From Liolophura sinensis (lineage: Eukaryota; Mollusca; Polyplacophora; Chitonida; Chitonidae): DNA of 64,000 bases. The position numbers were made by a program, and so were the translations under genes. The notes under the pieces were generated by a model that was not told the DNA's origin, did no database searches, and saw only the letters and a list, made by a program, of their open reading frames with translations. Positions 22,650-33,579 of the stretch are shown here, one piece after another (within the stretch, counting starts at the first letter, position 1; the number at the start of each line of letters is the position of its first letter). The DNA lies in contig NC_088302.1 of assembly GCF_032854445.1 (NCBI RefSeq), positions 21,525,788-21,589,787 of the forward strand. Reading direction: 5' to 3'.

Positions 22650-24546
22650 TGCAAAGATAAAAGTATTCTCAAATTACAACATATAGGGTTTTTTTTTGCT
22701 GAACACAACAAACATCACACAACTGATTTAATTTACTTATTCGATTGATGCTCCGGTTGAATCTTAGTATCAGTAACTCTGCCAAAAAGAGTGCTATTTA
22801 TTTGGCTTTATGGCTGCCTGTGTGTCTGGTAGTCTATGCACCAGTAGCTCAACAAAAAAAAAACAAAAAAACAAAAAAAGTTATCCATTTATCTGGATGA
22901 AATTTTATTCACATGTAGGCCTTGGACTTAGGACCAATGAATTAAATTTTGCTATTTGCCCAAGGTTCTTGATATTTTTTAAACAACTCTTCATCACACA
23001 AAACATGACACAGCATTGAACATTTGTATGTGGCGAGGGAATTTCCACATCTATCCTGAGCAGAGATTTGCACTCTCAGAACCCCGTTAAGTTTCTCTCT
23101 TTAATTTGCCTGTTCAAGCCAGGAAGAATACAGCGAAAAGCACCTGCCAGTTGTCTCATGAAGTCCCACACATAAAACCATAGTTAAATCTAAGGGAACT
23201 GAAATTTAAAAGTAATCTAACTGGTTCCTTCTATGAGCGTGACCTCAAAACTTTACACTGCTTTCAGCGCTGCTGACACAAGTTAAACAATGTAGTTTCT
23301 GTGTAGCAATATCATGCAACCACAATGCCAGCATATTTACTTGTACTGAAATTGAAAAGTAATCCATTTATTTGCTTCCTTCACACTTGAACAATATGCT
23401 TTACATTGCTTTCAACACCATTTGCAATACCAGCATTTAGTACTTTAGTTTTCTCATAGCAATATCAGTCACAACGCCAACATATTAAAACTAAGTATGA
23501 ACTAATGGTTTACTTTTTCAAAGTGAACTCAAGGCCTTTAAATTGTTATCAACACTATTTACAACATTTCACAATTTAGTTCCCTTGTAACAATTTCAGC
23601 CACAATGCCAGCATATGTACTGTCTCACTGGCACAAAAATGTGCAAGGCACCAGACAGGACAAGTCACTGTCAGCCCCAGGTGGCTACTTCAACTCTTCT
23701 CTTTATATTGGTCTAGCGCAGTATTATAGCCACAGGGGGAACCAATGGTAAGCCATACACCAATTCATAAGTCCTTTCTAAACAATGGCTGCTGTCCAAA
23801 AGTGGTGTCTACTTTGGCTCTTACCTAGTAACAGAATAATGTCACCTGAGTGAGTGACAAAATCAGAACTTTGCTTTTTCCCAGTGCACCCAGAGGGCAA
23901 GAAAGAACCGAAATCATTATTTAACTCTTGGGGCAGTCAAATGCAACTCCCCCTACCTATCTTTCAACTCAACCAACAGTGAAATCCCATCTTTATGCCC
24001 CTTATATACCCAAGAAATAATTATCACTTTTTCTGACAATCAAAAGTAATTTTCTCCTTTTTGATAATAGCGTGTGTAAGTCTTTTTTTAACTGCAGCAG
24101 CACATACAAATCACTAACACTGTCCTAAAATAAGGCACACACAATGACCCTACATTTCCAACTGTCAGGCTGTCGCCAGCTGATGCATGCATTTTGCATT
24201 GTACTCCTACCGAGTGAATGACACGCCTGAGCTAAAAATGAAAGTGATCGGCTCGATTCCACAGCAATAGATAGGATAAATAAATGGGGCCATTGTATAG
24301 GTCGATCATCAGGGTTATGATCGTAACAGACACCAGAAAGGGCTGGCTGAGATCTAGGCTGGAGTAGGCCATGTTAAGCCTACACCTACCACTCCGCCGT
24401 GACAGCCACACCTCCGCCCTCTAAACATATGTCGACTCCGCAGCCGTCGGTGTAACCTCGGACAGTCGTACTGTACGCGACTCGACGTCACGGCGAGGGG
24501 ACGCAGGCCTCCCCGGTCACAAAGAACCCAGAGGAAAGTCCCTTAC
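22650..24546. other. Intron 1 of the minus-strand gene
   Basis: 1.9 kb with good donor and acceptor ends on the minus strand. No recognisable SINE or tandem array; two places near 23320 and 23600 share the phrase CACAATGCCAGCATAT. Confidence 0.6.
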
Positions 24547-24860
24547 CTGTACTCTTGTCCCCTTGGTATTTGGAGGACTTTCTTCTCGTTCGGAGAAAGG
24601 GAGCTGCGCAAGAAGAGTCGGAATTCTTTGCAGACTCCCTTCTCCTTGCCTCTCCATCCGCCATATTGATGATGTATACCACACCCAACATCCGGGCTCT
24701 GTGGCTAGACACACCCACCAGGCAAGCGGGGAGAGAAGCGAACAGGGCTTGTGTTCTAAACAAGGCCAAGGCACGCGCTATCCTGCGAGGCCCACGGTAG
24801 TCTTATCCTGTTTTATTATGAACAGAAGCGCGCGTTTTACAACCATAACTGTTGTGTGAA
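24400..24860 (-). promoter_or_regulatory. CpG-richer 5' end / promoter region
   Basis: CpG dinucleotides and G+C are clearly denser here (for example CGCGACTCGACGTCACGGCGAGGGG near 24477-24500 and GCGCGCG near 24830) than in the surrounding AT-rich sequence. The start codon of the minus-strand gene lies inside. No TATA box is evident, so a dispersed housekeeping-type promoter is inferred. Confidence 0.45.
24547..24664 (-). CDS. First coding exon of unidentified minus-strand gene
   Basis: The start ATG (24664-24662) lies in ATATGGCGGATGG. The exon encodes 39 residues plus one base and ends in a consensus donor (ACAG|GTAAGG, GT at 24546-24545). The peptide starts MADGEARRRESAKNSDSS and contains a basic RTRRKSSKYQGDK stretch that could be a nuclear localisation signal. 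Spliced to the exons at 22648 and 16281 it gives an 84-residue open N-terminus, very polar and basic, with no folded domain visible. The upstream frame is also open without a stop for about 35 codons, but this ATG was chosen for its context and local base composition. Family not recognised; a chromatin or transcription protein is only a guess from composition. Confidence 0.7.
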
Positions 24861-24864
24861 GTTT

Positions 24865-26295
24865 GTTCTTCTTTGTGAGGCTTGAGTTTTACATTGTTAA
24901 CGGTTTTTATTGGATTGGAGGCCAAAGCTATACATGTACTGTACATGTAGGGTGTACATGAATTACATCTTTAGACATGTACGTATGTATAGGCCTGTAG
25001 AGTTAGGATAACAAATAATTCGTACGTATATGTATGAAATATGTTATTTGTTTATAGGCCTATGGCACGTTCGTGCATTTGCAGGGTCGGTGCTATAATG
25101 TCTAGGTAAACGCGGCCATATATTCAGTAGGCTTACATAGTGTAAGCTGTAAAGAAGGCCTGCATATGTCACCACATATGTGTGTGTAATTTAACTATTG
25201 GAGGCACTCAGATAGCGCAAGACTCGACCCTCCACATGGCTGAATCTCCAATCACTCCTATCTTCATTGCTTGGCGTACCGCATATGAGGAACAGGCCAA
25301 GTACTGCTCAGCCCGGTGCGGGTAGGTAATATGTGATTGGGTTGGGCGACGTGACTGGCATAGCATACCAGTGAGGCAGCACTATAACTAAATGTCGGCA
25401 TTCCGTTTGGCCTGCTATATGCACGGAGACCGCATTGCGAATATGCCTAACCGAAATAATGTCTGAAGTGACTAGATTGCCGCTTGTGCCATCAGGCCAT
25501 TGTGGTGTGCACAACGTTTCGTCAAACTCCGAAATCTGGCATTTGTACAGAACAGTTTTAAGACTTCCTGGATCCGGATCAATCCGAGTTATGCCACCAA
25601 AATGTAATGAATCGGCGCTTGAGCCACCTGAGGCTATAATTTAAGGGGTGCACAAAGTCTTATCAAAATTTGTGGGTCATTTGTTGACAATCATCTGGAA
25701 GTTATGATGAAGAATGGTCACACTGGACATGTTTCCCGTTGGCTCAAGCAAGGTGCGCATATTTATCTGTTCGGCTAGTGTTTGATGCTGTTTGATGCGA
25801 TGACAGACGGATCATGTGTGTGGGTTTAGGAAATTGGACAGCGCCATCTATAGACACCGCCGCCTAGTATAAATCTGACGATTACATCTGGTGACTTATA
25901 AATAGGACGGCATCGTCAAAAGGTGTCAAGGACTTGGGAACTTCCGACAGAAACTATTCTTTGTCAGCGAATGCCCACATTCTGTGGTTACAGAGCTCAA
26001 AGTCCAAGATCAGCGGAAAGGGTCGGATATCTGCATATATTGGAAAACAACGAAGCTTATGTGGACGTTTATATGTCTATGCTAGATGCCCTACATACAT
26101 ACACATACAAGGTACCGGTACTGTATAAAGGCTATGTTTCTATACGGAATAGGCATTGTTGTTTGGTATACGCAAATGATAACAGGAGAATAAGTGGTAT
26201 ATGGTCAGCAATGTTTTCTTCTTCGTCTGAGCATAATGGAGGAAAGCCATCTGACGAGTAATAATTAATAAGCATTCATCCATGCTGAAACGGAC
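24865..26295. other. Intergenic, upstream of the minus-strand gene
   Basis: No gene recognised. A decayed SINE family B-like piece (CATACCAGTGAGGCAGCACTA) is near 25365-25390. A 112-codon open frame at 25923-26261 starts at GTG and has no recognisable domain. Confidence 0.45.
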
Positions 26296-26299
26296 CGCT

Positions 26300-26492
26300 T
26301 CAGTGCATGGCCTAACGGTTAGAGCCTCGAAAGGTTAGAGCACTGAGAAGTTAGAACAAGGAAGCACAACTGGTTGGCCCGGTGTCAGTATAATGTGACT
26401 GAGTGTGGTGTCATGTCTGATGTCTTCGGCTTGCTACTTCAGTGGCAGTAGCTCTTTGGTGACATGAACTCGCCCTGCCACAAAATGAAACA

Positions 26493-26556
<64 letters not shown>

Positions 26557-26620
26557 TCAATGACTCAACGTCGTTTTAAGGCTGAAAAATTGTTAAGTAC
26601 AACGTTAAACACAGGCATTT
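26300..26620 (+). mobile_element. SINE family B copy split by an AT microsatellite
   Basis: Shows GCACTGAGAAGTTAGA, CCCGGTGTCAGTATAATGTG, CTTCAGTGGCAGTAGC and the 3' end GCTGAAAAATTGTTAAGTAC with AACGTTAAACAC. A (AT)n run of about 30 units (26493-26553) lies between body and 3' end, where other copies have only a few AT. Confidence 0.8.
26493..26553. repeat. (AT)n microsatellite
   Basis: Uninterrupted AT dinucleotide run of about 61 bases within the SINE family B copy. Confidence 0.97.
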
Positions 26621-27530
26621 ATACACACATACATTGTGAAATACAACCAGTGTATGACGACGTAGATATAGGCCTGCAATGAGAGAAGATAAAGCTGCGT
26701 AATTACATGAAAAGTCAATTTATCTAGGTTTAGGAGATTCGCCTGCAGAGGTACGATGTACCAGAAATTATTCATAATTCATATATTATTCATATATCTC
26801 AGTTGATATATGTTCATAAGCATGACAAAGGAAATTCTCATAGATGGCATTCGTCGAGCACACTGGACGCTCCAGGGTGTTAATCCTAAGACCAGCTTCC
26901 GAAAAGACGTTCAACCCAAGCTATCAAAAGACTAAGAAAGTAATGATATAGGTGTATTCAAGTAAGAAAATGGGACGAAGTCATGTATGACAGAAGAAGC
27001 AGTCAACAGAGGATGGATGAACGTCGAAAAATGTAGGTAGCGGTTTAACAAGGCTGATGTCTAACGCTCGTTCGTATTAAAGAGGAAAACAAGGCAGTTC
27101 CCCTTTTGGAATACGTGAATCACTCGCCGGTTGTCCACCGTCGAGGATAGAGGTGGTCCTGCTGACCAAGGTTGCTAACTGGTTCTCCAGTTATATAGAG
27201 GTGACCAATACAGTTATTTGGAGCTGCACTGCTGAATGAGACTAATCATTGGTAGGTTGAACAAGTATACACGTGTATGACATTGTGGACTGCTGGGTGT
27301 CCCTCCACTTCACAGGGGTGAAGGCTTCTTGGGACTTAAAAGGGGTATCTTTAAAAGTATCAGAATTCGTCCGCGTCCAGCCTCAGGAATTACTGTAACA
27401 ACTTTACAACAAGTTTTGGTCAAATTCAGCTCAAAGTAAGCACCATTGATCATTCACCTGTAGGGCGTGCAGATCGGTAGTTTGCACAGGGAAAAATTGT
27501 CATAAGCTTGTCGCGGGTCGATGGTTTACC
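26621..27530. other. Intergenic, nothing recognised
   Basis: About 0.9 kb of unique-looking non-coding sequence. Confidence 0.4.
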
Positions 27531-27625
27531 AACATTTATTTATTTATATCATTGCAGTTTTGCGCCATGTTGAAGAATACTTCACTTATATACGACGGCG
27601 ACCAGCATTATTGTGGCAGGCCAAC
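27531..27625 (-). mobile_element. SINE family A 3' end, reverse
   Basis: TTTATTTATTTATATCATTG, ACTTATATACGACGGCGACC and AGCATTATTGTGGCAGGCC correspond to the tail and 3' body of family A. The match ends at GGCC and family B sequence begins directly after. Confidence 0.75.
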
Positions 27626-27795
27626 AGCCCTGTTTCCTTGCTCTAGCCTCTTAATATTGATCACCAAGCGAAGCAGCAACAAGTACATTATTTAAAGTCT
27701 TTGGTATGTTCCGACCCTGGATTGATCCCAGGTCTCCCGACTTGGTGGCGGACGCTCTGACCATTGGTTCACCGAGGCAGTGTACATAATAAATT
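27626..27795 (-). mobile_element. SINE family B 5' half with tRNA-like head, reverse
   Basis: Read on the minus strand it has CCTCGGTGAACCAATGGTCA, GCGTCCGCCACCAAGTCGGG and a B-box-like GGGATCAATCCAGGGTCGG, then TTTAAATAATGTAC and the CGCTTGGTGATCAA segment. The body and tail are missing. Confidence 0.7.
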
Positions 27796-28142
27796 ATCAC
27801 AGCAACTCCTTTTGGTGGGGAAAAATGCGTTCCTATGTACAACACATGAAAAAAGTCTTAACATCCACATTAGAAAGGAGTAGGTGTGTGTGGGTGAGGT
27901 GACGGGACTTTCCTGCTTGATCAATATTACCTAGTCCAAGACTGAACCCCGGACCCCTCGATTATATATACGATACGGACTCTGATTGCGTGACAACATA
28001 ACATCTTCAACTTAGTCGCCTTGAGATTCACGTTCACGCTTCGTGAGTACGTGCCCCGATATGATTGATCTTATGATTATCGGAATAAAATCCTGTATAG
28101 TCTTCCAAACTTTGACAAATAGCAAATGTATATACCATTTGA

Positions 28143-28300
28143 CCGCTTCCGCGGCTTAAAGGTTAAAGCGTCAGCTTTGAAGTCGAGGGACCCTGGATCT
28201 AACCTGGGTCGGGTCATACCACTGACTTTGAAAATGGTACGTTACCGCCTTGCTTCGCGCTCAGCACTGACAGGCGAGAGCAAGGAAACATGGTGTTAAT
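28143..28300 (+). mobile_element. SINE family B 5' part with tRNA-like head
   Basis: CGCTTCCGCGGCTTAAAGGT, AAAGCGTCAGCTTTGAAGTC and CCCTGGATCTAACCTGGGTC form the head. GCTTCGCGCTCAGCACTGAC and GAGAGCAAGGAAACATG form the beginning of the body. The copy stops where the MITE at 28302 begins. Confidence 0.7.
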
Positions 28301-28301
28301 A

Positions 28302-28565
28302 TACACTGAAAAGTTAACCTCTTAATTTTAACAGAAAGTCTGTTGTCTGAGTGATGCTAGAATGTATTCTGTCATTGCAGCAGATTATTCTGTTCAATAT
28401 AACACATCATGCATATTCTATTAATTCAACATAAAGATTCTGTTAGACTAACAGGATAATGTGTTGAATTTGACTGAATAATGTTTTAAAATAACAGACT
28501 ATATTCTCGCATCACACAGACAACAGACTGTCTGTTACAAATAACAGATTGATTTTTTGAGCGTA
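28302..28565. mobile_element. Palindromic MITE, copy 1
   Basis: 264-bp element with terminal inverted repeats of about 75 bp. The left end reads CACTGAAAAGTT.. AACAGAAAGTCTGTTGTCTG. The reverse complement of the right end reads CGCTCAAAAAATC.. AACAGACAGTCTGTTGTCTG, and both continue with GTGATGC.AGAAT. A TA dinucleotide flanks both ends (28302-28303, 28564-28565), as in Tc1/mariner-type insertions. No transposase is encoded, so it is non-autonomous. Confidence 0.85.
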
Positions 28566-28989
28566 CAGGCTAAGTTGATTGTAACTATCAAATGGCAACA
28601 GATATCGTCAATATGTATATAGATAACCATGATAGGCACACTGAACTTAGCCGACGGTTGCTTTGTAGAGCCGGATTAAAATCCCGAAGTAATATTATAT
28701 ACACGTATAAAGGTAACATGTCGTTACGTTTAAACGTTACGTAATGTATATATTTGTATAAAGAGTCTTAGGTCGTTGTATATGTTAATTAGGTCACGTG
28801 CAGATGGTGCTATATGATGGCCGTGTTTCTATAGAGAACGTGAGCACATATTCTTCTTCAAACCTGCTATGAACATAGCCAAGAAGGTCACTCAGTTCAT
28901 ATGTACATATAGCCTACATGTATATGTTTTACTTTGGTTTTCTGATGGAATCGGGTGTTAATCCCATTTCTGTATATGTAGCCTACATA

Positions 28990-29265
28990 TACTAAAAAAA
29001 AATCTGTAAAATTTAATAGAACGCCTGCTGTTTGAGTAATGTTAAAATGTATTTTGTTATTCCATCAGATTATTCTGTTAAATGTAATTCACATATTCTG
29101 TTAAATAAACATAAATATCAGATTAAACACATCAGGTTAAGTGGATAGTATGTAGAATATATATATCACTGACAGTATTGTGTCATAATAACAGAATATA
29201 TATTTTAACATCACTCGGGTAATAGACTTTCTGTTGAAATTAGCAGATTATTTTTTGGGAGAGTA
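28990..29265. mobile_element. Palindromic MITE, copy 2
   Basis: 276-bp diverged relative of copy 1, in the same orientation about 425 bp away. Shared blocks are CAGATTATTCTGTT, GTGATGTTAAAAT (right arm, reversed) and AACAGAAAGTC (right arm, reversed). TA flanks both ends (28990-28991, 29264-29265). The interior carries repeated ATTCTGTTAAA phrases, also seen in copy 1. Confidence 0.82.
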
Positions 29266-30236
29266 CGTACATGCATATTGTACACGAACACGATGTTGTC
29301 TGCCTTTTTTCGCCTTGGTTAACTGAGTATATAGCACAGATGGGCGGCGCCGGCTGTTTATGCTCGAGTCTTTGATACACTATTCCATGATGAAATCTAT
29401 CTGACGGGTGAATCCTTTACGTCATTTTACTGTTTAGGTACGAAATGTTTTATGCGATAGTGAACTCTGAAGGATTGTGAATTTTACTCGAAAATATATG
29501 AAATGTTTCGCAAAAACACATTTTACACTTGTGAGACGTAATTTGTTTGTGCAGTGCTTTATGTATAAAGTTTACAAGTAAGTACAATATTCATCATACA
29601 GTGTGAAAAGGTTATTGATAACTGTTTCTTTACTTTCACTCTGTCAATACACACTCATACTGCAACGCCCAGCTGTGGATATATACATTACATGTACACA
29701 CACAATGTGTATGCGTATGTGAGATTTCACGTCCTAATAAACAACGTTATGCTATTCACGTAGCGTAAACCTTAAACAGAGTACATATGTACGTGCATGC
29801 GTAAAGCGTATAGCACGCATACATGGGTGGGTGGGACACTACAGGATGTCACTGTATGTAAGCATGTTGCCCAAATACCCTGCAGCGTCATAGCTTCTAA
29901 CCGACTCAGACAGGCCCTTTTGGTTCATACATATATGCGTGCGTGTTTGCATATACATACCCGTATCTGTCATCTCCCCGGTTCAGTATATGACATACAT
30001 TAATGTTCATCGTGCTACATAAAAAAACAAAACAAAGGCCGCACCTCTCTTATATATGCATATACACCCAACACATCTGTATACGTGGAACGCTATGAAA
30101 TATGTAAGTCAACGATACAGTAAAGCCAAGGGTTATAAATGGCCGTATGGTATAATCAAACTGACATATGTAGGTCTATATACATGTAAGTGTGTTTAGG
30201 TCGAGTTCGTTGGTGTATATGGATGGTAAAATACTT
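29266..30236. other. Intergenic, nothing recognised
   Basis: No gene, SINE or tandem array identified; frequent ATACAT/GTATA phrases. Confidence 0.4.
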
Positions 30237-30604
30237 AAGTGAGTGAGAGAGTGATTGGGGGCTAACATTGTATATAACAATTTTTGAGTCATATGACAAC
30301 GAAAGGGTCCTTAGAGTACAGTACGAGTAATGCGCCTCCTTGTTGCATGGCGGATTTTCCCCACTCTTCTATCTAGTGCTGCTTCACTGAGACGACTTAC
30401 CGAAGGCAAGCAAGACGCCCCATCTGAGCCATCATACTGATAGGGGTCACCCAGTCGTTGCACTAGCCCCTTGACGCCAAACGCCAAGCGAAGAAGTTAC
30501 AACTTCCTCTTTTAAGGTCTTAGGTGTGATCCGACTCAGGGTCGACCCTGGATCAACCGCCCCTCGAAGCGGACGATCTACTAACTGAGCCATCGGGCAA
30601 TTAA
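30237..30604 (-). mobile_element. SINE family B, full-length copy
   Basis: On the minus strand a tRNA-like head opens with TTGCCCGATGGCTCAGTTAG and has the B-box-like GGTTGATCCAGGGTC. The body has CTTCGCTTGGCGTTTGGCGT, AGTGAAGCAGCACTAGATAG and CAACAAGGAGGCGCATTAC, and the 3' end has GTCATATGACTCAAAAATTG and an (ACTC)n-type tail. About 370 bp. It shows that the scattered family B fragments in this window are parts of one tRNA-derived SINE. Confidence 0.85.
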
Positions 30605-30954
30605 GTGCATGCAGTGGAAAATGTGGGAGAGCTACATAGGATAGTATAGAACCACGGAGGAATAAAGATTCATTTATATACTGCCTCCTGCTTGGGGGCT
30701 TATTAACCTATATATAGAAGCGTTTATGTATACATACATATACAATTTATAACGTCATAGGTGGGAGCATGGATGACTGGAGATACATACATCAGAATCG
30801 GAGGGAAGGGGAGGTAACATATACATATTCTCACATAGTGAATTCATACAGGGTAAAACATTTAAGGGGTGATGGGGCGGGGATCGGAATCTGAACATGC
30901 GAGAAATCAAAGGGTGAAACAGGCCAGACAGAAAAGAGAGTATATAATTTATGT

Positions 30955-31020
30955 ATTTATTTGATATATTGACGTTTTAAGCCATACACTCATGAATATT
31001 TCACTGAAAGGCCTGTATGT
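30955..31020 (-). mobile_element. SINE family A tail fragment, reverse
   Basis: TTATGTATTTATTTGATATA followed by ATATTTCACTGAAAGGCC; only the 3' end of the family is left. Confidence 0.5.
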
Positions 31021-31499
31021 ACATAGTCGGTCTGGACTAAGAGTACGTGCATGTATGAGCGGATCTAAGCAGGCCTTGAACATGAATTTAGACACATGTT
31101 CAAGGAAAAACTGAAATCGGAAAGGCGGTCAGATGACAATCAATTGAGAACGCCCAAATATGAGTGAAGCTTGGAGAGTACAGACACGAATAAGGTATTA
31201 AAACATGGCATAGTCATTTATACATAGGGAAAAGAAGACTGCATTATCAGCATTAGCCTATAGATTTGGGCAATACATATAGCGTGATTTGCTTGGAGTT
31301 ATTGGTCCAGTGTATAGTGTATACATTATCTGCATGCTGTCGAAGTACAAATAGTTATCTAACGGACTCCATTTGGGCCATACATGCATGTCAGTCTGCG
31401 GGTGTCTTTTCGTATATGCGGCATCTCAGCCATTTGAGGTAACTGAGAGATGGGATTTGAAGACTATATATATATAGAGGTGTAAAACCTCTACATATC

Positions 31500-32500
31500 A
31501 ACTTGTGAACGATGATGTTGTCGATTTATTTACCAGTGACCCCACTAGCCAAGCCGTGGGTGTGATAAAAGACAAAATAACGAACTCCCCACCCGTTACT
31601 TCCCTCTCCTCAAAGAGCATGACACGCCTATTAGATTGTTGCTTATCCTCTACATACTTCAAATGGGGACACAATCTAAGAGCAGATCCATGGTTTACCT
31701 ATTAAATCCCCACTGCCTCCGATAGTCTCCGAGATCTATCTGACCGAACTACAGAACAAAGCCCTGTCTACACCATCTACTCATCTGCATTAGCAACCTG
31801 GACGAGGAGATCACACACCTGAGCACTGTCCTCAGCTACCTGAGTGGATACCCAGCAGACAAAATCAACAAAACAATCCGGAACGCTATGAAACCTCTAC
31901 CCAACCAGCAACCGAGAGTCCAAGAAACTACCTTTGGAGCCAGGCTACGCTAAAATCCCATCTCCAAGCTTCAAGAAAGAGAGAAACCACCAAGTTATAT
32001 ACCAAATAAAATGTACTTGCAGCGTATCCTACATTGGAGAAACGGAAAGATCGCTTGAAACCCGAGTTAAGGAACATAAATCAGCCGTCGAAAAATCTGA
32101 TTCCAAAGCCGCCATAGGTGACCACATCCAAGGAAATCCTTGCCACAACATCAACTGGAACACAGCCACAACGCTGAACTCTAATCAACCCAACTAGAAG
32201 AAACGGAAACTACAGGAAGCCATCTAGATTAAGAAATTAAAGCCAAGTCAGAATAGAGATCAAGGTTTTCATCTCGCCTCAGCTTATGATCTGTTAATCC
32301 TCCAAAACGACCAGAACCCCACCCAGTCTAAAACTGTTAATCCCTTAATCACCCAGAGTACTGTTTTATCACATCTATCCTTTGTTCCATCTGTTGACAT
32401 TTGTTTCCCTAGTTGTTATATTTAAGCTCTAAATATTTTGATGAGATTCACTTGATTACGATGTTAGTAACTACACTGAAACGTCGGGTGAATAAATCAA
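31500..32500 (+). pseudogene. Penelope-like retroelement relic (RT and GIY-YIG)
   Basis: Three coding remnants follow in the expected order. First, 31505-31705 carries DDVVDLFTSDPTSQAV and LLDCCLSSTYFKW, matching the RT palm of Penelope-like elements up to the strand before the catalytic motif; a stop (TAA) follows. Second, about 31805-31920 has EEITHLSTVLSYLSGYP and NKTIRNAMK, as in the RT thumb/linker. Third, 31934-32197 is a GIY-YIG endonuclease core with YQIKCTCSVSYIGETERSLE, TRVKEHK and GDHI. Frameshifts and stops separate them and the active-site region of the RT is missing, so the copy is dead. The 3' end near 32478 carries GAAACGTC, common at PLE termini. Confidence 0.85.
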
Positions 32501-32894
32501 AAAGTTGTATATCCATCAGAAAGACTTTCCCAATGGTAGAATAGGCTTTCAGTTCAGGAATATTGCGTTTGAAATTGTAAAGAAAATACAAATACAACTA
32601 CTTTCCAAGGGAACTTTAACTTTTTAGTTAAGATACTCTTGGAAATGATACTTTTTCTCAAACATTTTTGAACAGAACTAAATTCATACTGGTACATTAA
32701 GTATTTGAACTGAAAGATGGCCTTTGACATCGAAAATATTTACATTTTGGGCGTCAATGACTTCACACAGGTTTGTTTTCTAAAATTTAATTGATTCTGC
32801 CCATGTTTGCGATACAAACTACTCTGGACAATATAATGTCTACTCAGTGGGTAGGCCTATACACTGCTTTATGCATGAACTTTTGCACATAAAA

Positions 32895-33130
32895 TCGCTT
32901 GGCGCCCAGCACTGAGAGGTTAGAGCTAGGAAACAGAATTGGTTGGTCCGGTGTCTGTATAATGTGACTGGGCGGTATGCCATGTCTGGTTTCTTTGGTA
33001 TGATATTTCAGTGGCGGCAGCACTTTGGCAGCACGACACATTATAGGCCTATGTACACACACCTATTCTAATGACTCCTCCTCGTCACATGGCTACAAAA
33101 CTGTTAAGTGCGGCGTAACACCTGTAGCAC
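32895..33130 (+). mobile_element. SINE family B, 3' two thirds
   Basis: CGCTTGGCGCCCAGCACTGA, GAGGTTAGAGCTAGGAAACA, GGTCCGGTGTCTGTATAATG, TTTCAGTGGCGGCAGCACTT and CTGTTAAGTGCGGCGTAACA follow the order in the copies at 26300 and 44205. The tRNA-like head is lost. Confidence 0.8.
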
Positions 33131-33579
33131 ACGTGCATACAATCATTTTAAGAAGATACCGTCGTCAGGGTATTGAATGCAGAACATTGTGTGAATAATT
33201 TCTTGTTTCTGTTTGATCGGTGTTAACATGCTGTGATCAAGAAATTTTCACCGATATACCTAACGTACCAGGTCAGGTTAAATGGGGCGGAGAAAACCAC
33301 CGATATTCGCCAAGTGCCTGGTGAATCTCCTGGCTTAAAACCACAGCCGAAGCACCCAGATCTCAGATGGATTCGAGCGGACGTCTTCATTCTAGCTCAA
33401 TGATCGAGGGCCTGATGATTGTAGCGATCAACAATCCTGAGTAAGCGAGTGTAGCTGTATGCCATTATTTCCATAGGTGGTTTCATGTGATTAGATCTGT
33501 GTTGCTCATCAGTGCGCAATATTTGTAACTGTGGTTTGTAATTAAGTCGGAGTTTTTACGCGTTGAAAAGCCGAACGCA
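33131..33579. other. Intergenic, possible decayed SINE
   Basis: About 33215-33370 has a weak resemblance to a reversed family A copy (GATCGGTGTTAACATGCTGT, GAAATTTTCACCGATATACC); too diverged to be sure. Confidence 0.3.

Noticed and set aside
25923-26261. 112-codon ORF in the spacer
   Set aside because: Starts at GTG, no recognisable domain, overlaps another frame and lacks any gene structure.
30530-30604. Possible tRNA gene on the minus strand
   Set aside because: It is the head of a family B SINE and is continuous with its body and tail.
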